A stretch of 64,000 nucleotides of DNA from Amphibalanus amphitrite. Its lineage: Eukaryota; Arthropoda; Thecostraca; Balanomorpha; Balanidae. Both the position numbers and the translations under genes were made by a program. Below, piece after piece: positions 35,651 through 48,300 of this stretch. The DNA is taken from assembly GCF_019059575.1 (NCBI RefSeq), contig NW_024881851.1, positions 446,501 through 510,500 of the forward strand, written 5' to 3'. The notes under the pieces were generated by a model. That model worked only from the letters and a program-made list of their open reading frames with translations, made no database searches and was not told the DNA's origin. The first letter of the stretch is position 1, and every line of letters begins with the position of its first letter.

Positions 35651-36001
35651 AGAGCGAGGCCGGTTCACATCTCGCCCATGTAGAGCGAGGCCGGTTCACA
35701 TCTCGCCCATTTGTAGCGAAGTCAGCTCACATCTCGCCCATGTAGAGCGAGGCCGGTTCACATCTCGCCCATTTGTAGCGAAGTCAGCTCACATCTCGCC
35801 CATGTAGAGCGAGGCCGGTTCACATCTCGCCCATGTAGAGCGAGGCCGATTCACATCTCGCCCATGTAGATCGACGCCGGTTCACATCTCGCCCATGTAG
35901 ATCGAGGCCGGTTTACATCTCGTCCATGCAGAGCGAGGCCGGTTCACATCTCGCCCATGTAGATCGAGGTCGGTTCACATCTCGCCCATGTAGAGCGAGG
36001 C
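35651..36001. repeat. 31-bp tandem array made from the end of a coding region
   Basis: Eleven units of 31 bp. On the minus strand each reads like CTCTACATGGGCGAGATGTGA plus GAACCGGCCTCG-type linker, which is the last coding stretch (LYMGEM and stop) of the adjacent gene followed by a few bases of 3' sequence. The copy nearest the gene is the authentic C-terminus; the other ten lie downstream of its stop. Two units share a TTTGTAGCGAAGT variant, giving a local two-unit higher-order repeat. Confidence 0.9.
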
Positions 36002-36719
36002 GTGCTCCGAGTCCAGTCGGCGCGTGCTGGGCGAGTAGAAGCCGGCCTGCGATCGGAAGTTGCCGGGCGGCAGCGGCTGGTCCCACAGCGTGCTCCACAC
36101 CATGCGCACTGGGTTTGGACGCTTGGTGGATAGGCTGGGCGGGTGTGTAGGCGCTCTCTCGACCCTGGTTGGTGGCAGAACAGAAAACATTACGTCAGTG
36201 GTGGCAAGTAGCCTTCGACTGCGGAAACTAGCGGGTGCGCAGGTTTCGAAAGCCAATCAGGCGAATCATGGGGCCAAGTCCCGTTGGCCGTTGGATTACA
36301 ATCATGGCCCATTGTCCGTAGCCTGGACTGAACAACTTAGATCGTCGGAGTGGTATGACAGTTCGGTAGTCGGTAAGAGCTACCAAGAGTAGCGCGTATG
36401 CAGTAGAGAGCGTAGTAGAGAGGGGTAAAACTGAATTCACTGAAGTTTCAAGAATTGCTTAGGGGCATAGTCTTGTATGCCGTATGGACTATTGAGCATT
36501 GATAATCGCTACTATATCGATTAATAATTGGAGACCCTCTCACCTGAACAGATTCGCGAAGTACTTGATGAGAACCATCATGAGTCCGACGAACACCACC
36601 AGCAGGACGATGGCGCAGCCGAGGAAGATGAAGTTGCGCCCGTACTCTGAGCGGATGTTGGCGTTCCACTCCTGATCCGGGTAGCCCTGGATCGGCCGGA
36701 AGTCGCGAGGCGCTGACAT
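35975..36719 (-). CDS. Small single-pass membrane protein, two exons, family unknown
   Basis: I do not recognise the family. Exon 1 runs from 36719 (ATG) to 36544 and exon 2 from 36164 to 35975 (TGA). The donor TTCAG/GTGAGA and acceptor ACCAG/GGTCGA join in frame to give 121 residues. The N-terminal part (MSAPRDFRPIQGYP, EWNANIRSEYGRN) is followed by one hydrophobic helix at about residues 30-50 (FIFLGCAIVLLVVFVGLMMV) and a basic edge. The second half is soluble: RPNPVRMVWSTLWDQPLPPG and FRSQAGFYSPSTRRLDSEH, ending LYMGEM. The clean phase, consensus splice sites and composition support a real gene. Its 3' end is the source of a 31-bp tandem array. Most likely a type III or type II single-pass protein; no signal peptide precedes the helix. 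Confidence 0.72.
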
Positions 36720-36763
36720 GACGACCGGCAGTCACTTCCTGCGGCGGAAGAACAGCTCGTCAA

Positions 36764-39700
36764 AATGTCATCGAGTTATGTCATTACGACCGTGCCCTTG
36801 ACGAGTTATTCGCGATTGATCGGAACATTTTGGAGATAAGGAGCTGAAAGCTGGCATACCGTATACCTACGCCCTCAGTGGCGCTGAGTCACTGGCGTCT
36901 GGCACTAGTCACTTAGTCAGTGCCAGGGGAGATGAGATGGAACTTATGGGGCACAGTAACAGCTCCCAAGCCCTCACAACTTGTATATCTCGGGTTTTTC
37001 ATAAAAATCGCAAGAGGTCAGGGGGGTTACGTGATCTAACCATTATGTATGTCAATGGGGAAACATACAAACTGTCATTTTGGCGCTGGCTATCTCAAGC
37101 GCATAGAATTGTGATTTCCTACAATCCATGCAAAGACCGATGCCTAACCTTTGTATTGTTGACCTTGCATAACGTGAGATATGCCGGCCCGTGACTGAGG
37201 TCAAATCGAATAATAAGCGACATGACCTCCTTCGACGAGCGTCGTAATCGGGGCGACTGTGACCTTGCATCAGCTACCTCATGCCTGAGGTCAACACCTT
37301 AAATTGACCTTTCCCAAACAAAAACTATGTTGCTCGACGCATCTCAGCATGACGGGACACCGTGGTGCCAAAATCGCAGCGCTGCAACCGTCTTTGGCAA
37401 AGTTGTTCACGAAAAACCAACCCTCTACCGTCGGGCGTTGGCCTGACCTCAGAGGTTACCGGTTTAACAGCACCGACCACACTTTGGCTTTTTAACTTAC
37501 AGTGGTTGATTTGATGACATGATGTATTTAGCTTATATCTCAGATTCTGTATATCGTGGGACCCTCGGTCAGGTCAAGTTTTTTCAAGATACCTAGGTCA
37601 GGTCAGGTTCGCAGCCTCTCCATTAGGTGGGTGGGTAGGGTACTGGGTAATGGTATAGTTCAATGCGCGAATTAACTGCGCTTTATTCGGGCAAAAGAGG
37701 CGCAATTCATTTCTTACAAATCAAAGTATACTTATACATAGAAATATAAGCGTGTCTTATTTCTACACATTAGCATGATTACCTATTGTTTAGCATGCAA
37801 TTGCAATGAAGCATGAACAAAAGTCAAAACATAACGGGGCGTAAAGCTTCTTCATGCAGTCAGCAGTGCACCTGCGTTACAAAACATTGCAGCTTAGCTC
37901 ATTGTGAATATTATTAGTTTTAACTTATGTAATATAAGTTATAACCATATGTAGGACTATCAGTTAGGCAACACACGCTTCCGTTTCAGTCCAACTCACC
38001 CCCAGTTTGTGTGCAGGCGGTGTCTGTAAGATTCGCCCAAGCAGCGACGCCCCGGCACTCCAACGTACGCCACCCCTCGTTGTCCGTCGCTCCCGCCTGG
38101 CCGGCCCGCTCCTCACCCCCCAGCCGCGCCCCTTACCTGTCCGCCGGCGTGCCCGGCTCAAACTCTCACCTTGACGCCGTACCTGGCGGCCCGTCGCCCG
38201 CCGCCAGCCCGAGCCGGTTGAGCGCCGTCGACCGCTGAGCGCGGCTCAAACTCGCAGCCCAACGCACTGCCATAGTGATTACATGCGCTGTATTATCCCG
38301 TATGTTTTAACTCGTATATCACCCATAAAGCCCATATCTCGCTTAATTTATACCAAGGTTACTTTTTCAATGCCTATAAGGCCTTGTTTTTATTACGCCC
38401 CAAATAGGCAAAACCTGCGAAAGTCGCAACGCAAACTACAAATCCCCGACCGAAGGATGGGGTGATAATACCCCTGACGGGTTTCCGCAACTGCTCGGAG
38501 CGTGTTACAGATAGTGGACTGGAAATTTGGGTGAATAGCCTTTTACTTTATATAGATGTTTACGTACCTACCAGCCGCATTTTCAGGTCAGGTCATGAAA
38601 ATGCCACTACATCGCAACACTTATGTCGGGGAGTCTTTTCCAGCCACTAGGAAGATGGAGCTTGCAGGAAGAAGCAAGCCCCCGAGTCCTTTCAAATTTG
38701 TTGATCATGGACTTTTATAAGGTCCACCTGAGGTCAGATCGGTCACGTGATCTTTCATTATGGTCCTCCCCGTGGCCTTAGATAGAGGAAGACGGAGTCG
38801 GAGAAGGCCCCCACTGAATTCAGAATGAGGTGCCGAATCGATTGATGTGTAACATGCTCTCAATCATCTAGCCTTTTTACCCCATCACTCTATGACCTGA
38901 CCTTGACCTGAGGCGGTTCTTACCTAAACAGAAAGCATATCAATCGACTCGGCTTGACACTCCAAACGCGATGGCACAAAACCGTTACTCTGTGTCTATG
39001 TAATGTATATCACGCACCTACCCTTTCTGTGGGTTGTTTATATAAACTAGAACCTGTTGACCCAAGACTTGAAAATTGGATAGGCACCATACGCATTTCA
39101 CTTAAGCCCGTTTGACATTCAGACTCTTGACCTTTGATGACCTTTGTTGATCCTTGTTCTTCTGGTAAAACAAACATTAATCGGAAGAAAAATTAATTAA
39201 ATGTTCGCTTGGTCATTCATGCCAAGAAAACGTGGAGATGTAGCTTAAAACAATTAAAGCGCTCGTATAACTACACAATAGCCGTTGTCACGACGGCCAT
39301 CTGGTAGGTACAAATTTGTTGCAGATTAGGTGCAATTTGGTGCTAATTTGGTCAAATTAGGTGCATTCACCAGGTAGCCCGTCGTGAAAACGGCTAATAG
39401 CTACACGCATGTACTATATCTAATTATTTAGGTGTGAAGCCGTTTATTGAGACGTTTACAGATGCAGTTCTGTGCTGGAAAATAACGACCCTTTCAAGAA
39501 AATGTTGTATCCAGCGGAGAGAAAGGAAGATCGGTGCGCACTGGCGATGCATGGAAACTGCATCGAAGTGAAATGGATCGAATGAGACGGTATGTATAGC
39601 ATGTAACATCTAGCATTTACACATCTAGCTTTTACCAATAATAAATTTATCAATAATAAATAGGATAAAATACCAATAATACCAATAATACCGTTTACCA

Positions 39701-40130
39701 ATATTAAATAGGAACTATGGCTACTGGCTAGGGCTAGGCAGTATGTTAGTTGACATTGTATGGTATTGATGTCACTTTAACGTTTACTTTAAAATGTTTC
39801 TTTATGAGTTTCGGCATAGACAGGTAGCCATAGAGTTGATGTAAGAAATAGGATAAAGTAAGAAATAACCGGTACTTTTCGCTTTATTTGCCCGACCAGT
39901 AGGCGCTCATAGGATGAGGATTAGACCGTCAGGGCATGCGACCGCAGTGGGGTCGTCCGATGATGGATGGGCTGAGTGGTGGGGAGGGTGGATGGCCTGG
40001 GGAGAGGTGGGGGCGGGGGAGGGGTGATGACCGGCCGGTCGGCCGGCTGGGCCGCGCGGTGATGTCACCGACCGCCGCTCGGCCGCGCCAGTCGCGCTGC
40101 CGGTCCAGGGCCGTCCGGAGGTGATACGGT
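36764..40130. other. No certain gene; GC-rich patch at 37970-38250
   Basis: The CpG-rich patch could be an untranslated exon or promoter of the plus-strand TNF gene, but has no recognisable coding content. The remainder is AT-rich with scattered AGGTCA words (37560-37610, 38700-38910). The last 200 bases before 40137 are very GC-rich and may be the TNF promoter and 5' leader. Confidence 0.4.
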
Positions 40131-40136
40131 GGCGAG

Positions 40137-42264
40137 ATGGCGGCGGAGGGGAGGAGCGCCGCCGGCGGCTGGTGGCCGGCCGTCTGCGTGCTGCTGTGCC
40201 TGGCGCTGGCGGCGCTGGAGGTGTTCCACCTGCAGCAGACGGCGGAGCTGCGCCACCAGCTGCTCAGACACCGCGGCCGGCTGGACGCCCTGGAGCAGGC
40301 GCTCACCGACACACTGGTGAGTACACATTGTTCGCCGGAACAGCACACACCCAGCGCCCAGACATACACGTCACACACGCAGTCTGTCTGTTTACAAATG
40401 AAACGACAGCTATATTCTCGTCGAGGCATTCAGGAAATGAAAATGAGGCATTCGTCAGACACCGACGGATCAGCTGATTTTGCTTCGGGTCAGGTCACGA
40501 TCAAATAGGGATCAGGACCTTGTTGACATTTTGAACTTTATTAAAATCAAATGTTTCTATAGAACATTATCTTTAAATAAAAAGCTTTTGACTTGCTCGA
40601 TGTTGCTCCGTGCCCGGCTCATTTCGCAAAGTCAGGGGTCTTTCCAGCATCTACCTTACCTACAAGGTCAAGATCAAAGACATTTAAAAACTCCGGCCAG
40701 CAGAACCGTTTCATAATTCCCGGATATTTATGAAAACAGATGCCTGTCGGGGGCATCGACATAGCGGCAATGTTTATCAAAATGAGCTGTCACCATGGAG
40801 CCCGAACCTGATGAAACGACAAATGTGGGGTCGCGAAATAAACTGTGACAAAAGGGATGAAAACGGAATGCCTGCGGATTTTGTGATTGCAGAGGTGTGC
40901 ACCGTGCAGTATGCACAAAAGGATGTTGTCACACCGAGAGCATTTAAGTGTAGGGGAGAGTGGGGCAAAGCGGCCACCCTAACGTTTCTAACGATGCCGA
41001 CGCTTGATTTTTAAACTTGGAAAGATTCTTTCTATACCAATGTGATCCCTATTAAATTGTCTTTTATTCCAACTGCGTTTCATTTCCAAAGGCGTTCACA
41101 TATGGGAGATATTGACAAAACTTTAAACCTATAGCATATTGGCCACTTTGCCCCATCCCTGAGGCAAAGCGGCCACTGGCGACTTCTCAAGTCCCGATAT
41201 GAGAAACAGAATAGTTGCCTCATGCACGACTAGGGTATTTGATGGTGACAAGGTTTAAGGGAAGATGGATGTTTACTTTGTTATCTTCCCATCTATTGCT
41301 AAACAAAGAAAGAATTTTCTTGGAAAAACATTTAATTGCATAATTTGGTAACTCATGTAACCGAAAAGTGGCCAAGATGAATGCATGACGACACATTTGA
41401 ATATAAATAATGTTTTTATCCAGATGGAAACAACTTATGGCCAATTGGGGGCTGGCCACTTTGCCCCGGCCGCTTTGCCCCGCGCATACCGTCCGAGACA
41501 AAAATATTCCAGCTCAGCTATTAGTGGGGTAAAAAGCATTAAAATTGGTAGAAGGCATGTACGATAACCACGCAATGCATGGACAAAAACGCTTATAAAA
41601 ATTACAAACGGTTATGGAATAAAATAACATTTAAAAATTGTAGACATAATTGGTAACCTGGCAAGAAATGCTTTTCCGTGTTTCACAGAACAATGGCGAT
41701 GGGCCTGAAACCCCGGTCTGGCTCATTCGAACGACCGCAAAGAGAAGTATAATTGGAAATCATAAATTGGAACTGACGCCAGCTGTGGAGGGCTAAAACG
41801 ATGGATGGCCGCTTTGCCCCGGGTGGCCGCTTTGCCCCACTCTCCCCTACCTAAGTATTGAGAGGTGTTTGTCATACAGAGGAGCACGGTGCGCCGGCGC
41901 ACCGTGGCCACTCTGCCGCCTGCGGTGGGTGGCTCCTCGAGCCGCCTCTGACCGAGATCCCACCACCGTCAGCTCGTGTTTTCCTGGCTGGACCTTCCTC
42001 GGACGTTTCCTGGACGAAACCCGTGTAGGAAACCGTCGAACCCATGTGTGTATGTGTGTGAATGGCGACACGCTTATGCTTCCTCCGATCTGTATGCTCC
42101 GGGTCTTGTGGAGATTCTGCTGTTACCGTATTATGACATGGCATTACGTTTAGCTAGCCACTTGCAGTAGCGGCGGAACACTTTCAATTAAGGGGGGGGG
42201 GGGGGGGGCACTGCCGACTTTTGGTCCCATTCTTTCCATTCAACGCCCATCTCTCTCCCTCTCT

Positions 42265-42353
<89 letters not shown>

Positions 42354-45300
42354 TCCAATAGTTATAGCGTGGGCGGTGATCGTCGCGAGACGGACGGGAA
42401 GCGTCGCGTCGCTGTCGCCGCGGCAGCCGAGAGTCGGAGACGCCGACGCCTTTGTGCGACACGGGCGGTGACGCGGCAGTGCGTATTGGGAGACGTGACG
42501 CAGCAGCGTTTCCTGAATCCTGCGGCCATCTGGACCGGATGGCGGGTCGGACTTTACCGCCGGCCCTGCCGATCTGCTCACAGCCACTGGGGAACTTATA
42601 ACAGCTCAGTCTCAATTCCGTCAACTCGGCCCATATTCAGTCCCACGTTCAGTCGGCCGGATGTCTATCCACTATATAAACTATTCTTGTCGGTAGCCTG
42701 TTGCCTACACGGCCTCGGAGGGGAAACGGCATCCAGTCCGAGTCCCGACAGTCACATACCTTATCCGCAAGTACAGTAGTTGTAGTTGGGGATAGATTTG
42801 AAAACTGTCATGGTGTCATGTAAGTTGTAACGCCGACCTACGACCTACGTGATGCTATCACGCTCATCATCGGCCATCGGGCCTGTTCAAATCAAATGAC
42901 GTTGAACTCCTTGGACGGTCACCCTTGCCCAGCCTTATGAAAGGCGTCAATAATTGCTTTGGAGTTTGGACTGGGTTGTTCATAAGATGCTGTATGTATG
43001 TATCAGACTCACTGCTCTGCGCTGCGTTTTCTACATATGTAGGTACGCTCCGGCCGCCCCCCCCCCCCCCACCCGTTTCGCCCCTAATGAGCTAGATAGA
43101 GCCTCGTGGAAAAAACGAGCGTGTGCGCTGTGCACCGTTGCGAGACGCAGTGATTGGGACCCGATTAACCCGCGCACCGACGGGGGGGGGGGGGCGGATA
43201 TCCGCCCCCCCCCCCCTGAGGTTTTTCGCGAATAGCGGGAAAACCGCGGCGCTACCGCCGCAAAATTTGGTATGACTATAACCTCATCAATTTTACACAT
43301 GGTGTGCAAGTTTGAACCTCTTATCTTTCAAGGTCAGGTCACCAGGTCACTTTGAATGACCCAACCTCAAGTCACTTTTTTGCAACTTTGTCACCGTGCC
43401 AGAGCTACAGTAGATGTCGGAGGCCTTTGAAAGTCGCAGGATGTTATTAGGTCATTAGTAGCTACAATTTGTATATCTCGGAATTTTGATATCGGTGACC
43501 TAAGGTCAGGTCAATTTCGCGACCTTCCCATGATAAGTCAATGGGGGAAAAATCAACTCCCTGTTTTTACCACTAAAACGGGTCGGAATGGCCCCATATC
43601 CCCATACATGACTTCATATACGACCAACCTTCACTACCTTGAGGTCTGTTTTGCTGTTGGGTAGCTGTGAGGTCATGTGACGTCATCAAAGGTCACCAAA
43701 GGTTTTTGGCCAATAACTCCGTACAGGAACAAGATACAGCCGCGTGGATGGTCTCATTGTGTTCAGCTCGTCAAGACACATCGAATGATATACATGATGA
43801 CCTCGAGGTCACGTGACCTGAGGTCAACCTTTGACCTTGACCTTTCGAGGTCAACATATATATCATTCGATGAGGATTGACGAGAGGATCACGATGATGC
43901 CCTTAGTTTGTCCCTATCTTGACTAATTCGAAAGTTATTCGAGAAAAACTCTCTCCATATCTAGCGCCGCCATTTTGACTTTTTCGACCCCTGTGACGTC
44001 ATCTTTGACCTGACCTGAAAATGACCTTAGTAAAAATTGTAGATCTTGACCGTGCGTATCCGATGCCGTTTACCGCTTGTCGCTATCTTGCTTCGTTCTC
44101 GAGATCTCAGGGGGGGGGGCGGTCATCCGCCCCCCCCCCCCGTCGCGGGTGCGAAGTTGGCGCAGACCCCCGTCGGTGCGCGGGTTAAAGGGACCCTCCC
44201 ACCTCGCATGTGTGTCGCATGTGTAGAAGGGCGGGGGTCGGATGGACCCCCCATGGTTTTTCGCGAATAACTCGCGCAAAAAGCGGCCGATCGCGACGAA
44301 ACTTTCAGTACCCTCGAGTTGATCAATTTTACACCTACTCTGAAAATTTCATGACCCGGACCCAAGTGACCTTTGACCTGTGACCTATTTCTCGAGGCCA
44401 TGTTTGGCCGGAATCGCGATTCGGCGTATGTCGGCTCGCATTAGCCGCGCGTTTGCAAGCTTCTCGTGGTTTCAAACGTTCAAACATGAGATTTGATGTT
44501 GCTCCCATGCATTTGGGTGGATGTCAAGGTCACCTGAAGGTCAGGTCAGGTCATTGACCTTTGGTGACTTCGGTTCACTTTTTCGAGCTGCACATGTTTC
44601 TAGGCTAGTTTTTGGAGCTGAATTCGAATTTAGCAACCATTTGAACATTTACGAAGAAGTTCTGGTGCCTTCGTAACATTTTACGAAGCTGTCAGAGGCA
44701 GTTGACACATACTACGAAGTCCCGTCACGACCCCTTACTGGTTGATCTGACCTGACCTGACCCGACCTGGTCTAAATGCATGAAGACAACATCTATGATC
44801 AAAACTAACACGATATTCGTGATCAGCACCCCGAAAAACCCCTTAGCAGCCATACTCTACGACTTTCTAACAGGTCCCTCCCGATTTTCCCGACTTTGGG
44901 TCATTGACCTGACCTGGAAGGTCAACCAATGACCTAGGACCTTAAAATTGGGTATCATTCATCGGCTTCCTCTCGTCACGGGCAACACGCTTGTTTTTTC
45001 CGCGAAGCTCTAGCTCGATCAGGGGCCAAACGGCAAGGGGGGGGGGGGTCCAACCGACCCCCCCCCCTACACATTTGAAGCTGGCAAACGTCGCACACAT
45101 GTGAGGGTTAAGGTCTCAGGTGAACCGGTGACCACTGAGGTCAGGTCAAGTGGCCCACGGCACGGATTCTGTTTTTGCTAAATAACATCGCCAAAAATGG
45201 TCGCAGAGCCGCGAAAATGATACCATCGTGTTTGTATTGCTCAGGCGCGTCGGATGGTATACTTTTTCTTCGATTTAGCCCAACTTGAGGTGCTGACCTC

Positions 45301-48300
45301 GGGTCTAGGTCAGGTCAGAGCCCCTCAGATCACCTGTCACCAAGCTGATCAATGGTTGTTTGATCAGCTGGAGGTCAATTGGTGGAGGTCATATTGCATA
45401 TCATTCGATTCGGCAGGTCTTCCCGAGTCCATTGGTGACTTTCGCAACTCGCTAGCTAATTGGATCGGGAGATACTGACGAACCTATGACCTCATTGACG
45501 TTATAAATGACTCACGCAAGGTCAACGATGCACAACTACAAGCAAAGCGTTACATCTTGCAAGACGCAAGTAGTGCATGGAATTACGATCCCATGTACAT
45601 GAGCTGATAGGTTTAGAGTTAAGATCATTTCCGGCGCCAAAATAACTATTCCTATATATCCCAATTGACTTATGATGGTGAGGTCACGTGAGTGTTTTGA
45701 CCTCATGTGACCTTTAGGTAAAATCCGAGATAGGTACAGGGTGTAAGACCTCTGCTGGAGGATACTAGTAGTTTCCTGTGACCATTGCCCATTCCAGAAC
45801 TGAAGTATCAAGTATGATTTTGTTCTATATCTCCAGTGGGGTTGTGATTCCGCGCCGTCTCTTCAGTCTCCATTGAAGGACGTGCTTCTGCTCCGTCCCT
45901 CCGCTGAAAGCTGTAATTATGTAACGTATTTGACCCGAGAGTTGTGATTCGGTACCGTATTTTCCCCGGGAATCGTGGTTCTGCACCGTATTTCCCCGAG
46001 AGTTTCACAACTCCAGATTATTCTCAGATACCTACCTATTCTGTACCTATAGCAACCCCCCCCCCCCCGAGAGTTGTGCTTCTATATAGGTATACCGCAT
46101 TTTCATCGTCAGTTGTGATTCTGTGCCGCATTTCCGCCGAGAGTTGTGATTCTGTACCGGACTTCCACTGTCAGTTGTGATTCTGTGCCGTATTTCCACC
46201 GTCAGTTGCGATTCCGTGCCGTATTTCCGCCGAGGGTTGTGATTCTGTACCGTTCAGCTCCGCTGACAGTCGTGATTCTGTGCCGTGTCTGCTGAGTGTG
46301 TAGTTGAAGTGCTGTATTACGCTGTACCGTTCTGGTGCCGGCCCTGACGTTCTCCGCCTGCCGCAGATGGAGTCGGTCGCCGCGGTGCGTCTGCGGCGGT
46401 CGGTGGCCGCCGCGCAGACCAGTCCGGCGGGAATCCCGATCGTGAGCCGGCCGTACGGCCACCGACCGGCCGACCGGCCCACCCAGGCGCCCGTGATGCG
46501 CGTGTACGATACGTTCGGCGCTTCCACCGACCGGCCCGGCGACGGCCGGTCTCTGCTGCCCCACCACAGGTCAGCCGGCGACAGCTCTGACCGGGCGACC
46601 GGGGCGGACCATACGAGTACCGCTGACCGGGGACCGGGTGTGGGCACCGACCGCCACAGAGCGACCGGGGGCGAGACGGGCCGGGCCACACCCCTGACCC
46701 GTAATGGGGGCTGCGGAAAGTTGTGTGTTTGAATTAATCCAATGTAATGACACGTCATAACAATGAACCGTAGATAGTTATGTTTAAATGAAGATTATCC
46801 TCATCTTTTTATACCAGAGTCGTTGGGAATCTCATCACCTCGCATGCTTTGCGGCTTCGAGTGGAAGCGATGCGAGCTGAACTATTGGCACCTGTTCCAA
46901 ATCTTCCGTAAGGTCTTGAATGAGTGACATTATCAAGTCGTGTATGAATGTGGCAACTTATGGGTATTTTGCGTCTGTTTGACATTCCACCCTTGATGTT
47001 TGTTGTTTCATCCTCGGTACTATGCCCCAGAATGCCAACCTCTATTCAACATAATTTATGATTATAAACCATAATGTCTTACTCCAAAGTAGGTCACTCG
47101 CTATCGCAATCCTGCATATAACCGTCCTGCTGTATAAACTGTGCTAAGAGCACGTGCTGACCGCACTAAAAGAGGTTAATGGTTCTCGTGGCGCCAGCAG
47201 CTACGTATCATATCTGGCAGAGGACAGAGGGTGACGGCGCGATATTGCGATGCGGACTGGAGTGTCGCTTTGAGCTCCCGTTTTGTAGAGATATGGTTCT
47301 CCGCAGTGCCCTGGCTGGGCGCCGTTCGCTGACCTTCCGTGCCCCTCCCTGCTGTCAGGAGCAGCGCTGCGTTCCAGGGCAGCCGGCTGGGCCGGGTGAA
47401 CGTGGAGCGACGGCCGGAACCGCGGCCGACAGAGGCCCAGGCGCTCCACCACCGAAAGTCGCGAGTCAAAGAGGCCGACACAGGGGCTAAGAAGGAGCGT
47501 CGCGCGAGGCCTCAGGGCGAGCGGCGCCGGTCGAAGCCAACTGAGCTCAAGCGGCTCGACGCCAAACGAACCAAACTGCGCCGGATGAAGGTGAGCGCGG
47601 TCACTGGGAGCTCGGCTGCAATGGTGCAGTCGGAGTTCTCAGATTTGTGGCGAAGTCTTCTTCGTTTTTTTTTTGCGCAAGAAATGATACTTTTAGTATG
47701 ATAAATCGTTATATTTTTGGACAGTGGACGCATTTAGATGTTGTGTGATGCTGAAGCAAATATTATCGTTTACTCGTCGGCATCGGCTGATATTATGGTG
47801 AGTCGATGTCTCTCTTCCCCTGTCGTTCGACTGCAGTCCGAGTGCCGGTGAGGCCCTCCACCTCTGAAAAGATCCGACGACACCGCCCACCTCTGTAACA
47901 GACCGTCTTTCCCGCAGGCTCGGCGGCTGGAGGAAGCCCGCGGTGCCCCGGTCGGCTTCTCACCCGGGCCCTCCAGTCTGCGCGCCTCGCCAGCCTGGCC
48001 TTCTCGGGAGTGGGGCGCTCCGCGGGTGAGCCCGAGTGGCGCCCGTGACCCGTACCCGGATCCGGAACAGGATACCGACCCGGACCCGGAGCCGGCGGGG
48101 TCCGGCGGCGGCCAGGGACACCGCGGCGGCAGCGGCGGCCCCAGGCGCGGCCGGCGGATGCAGCGAATGATGGAGGAGCTACGACAGGCACTGGGGACCA
48201 CGGCCGCGCATCTCGAGGGCCACACCACCGAGTACGCGCTGGGACACCCACATTACAACGGTGAGCGCCCTGGGACACCCACATTACAACGGTGAGCGCC

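Noticed and set aside
35651..36001. CRISPR-like regular 31-bp repeats (also 48239-48600)
   Set aside because: Units are contiguous with no unique spacers, lie in a eukaryotic gene, and copy exon sequence.
42243..42600. Arg-Glu repeat protein and GC-rich frames beside the CT tract
   Set aside because: Microsatellite artefact; the GC-rich flank has no recognisable coding content.
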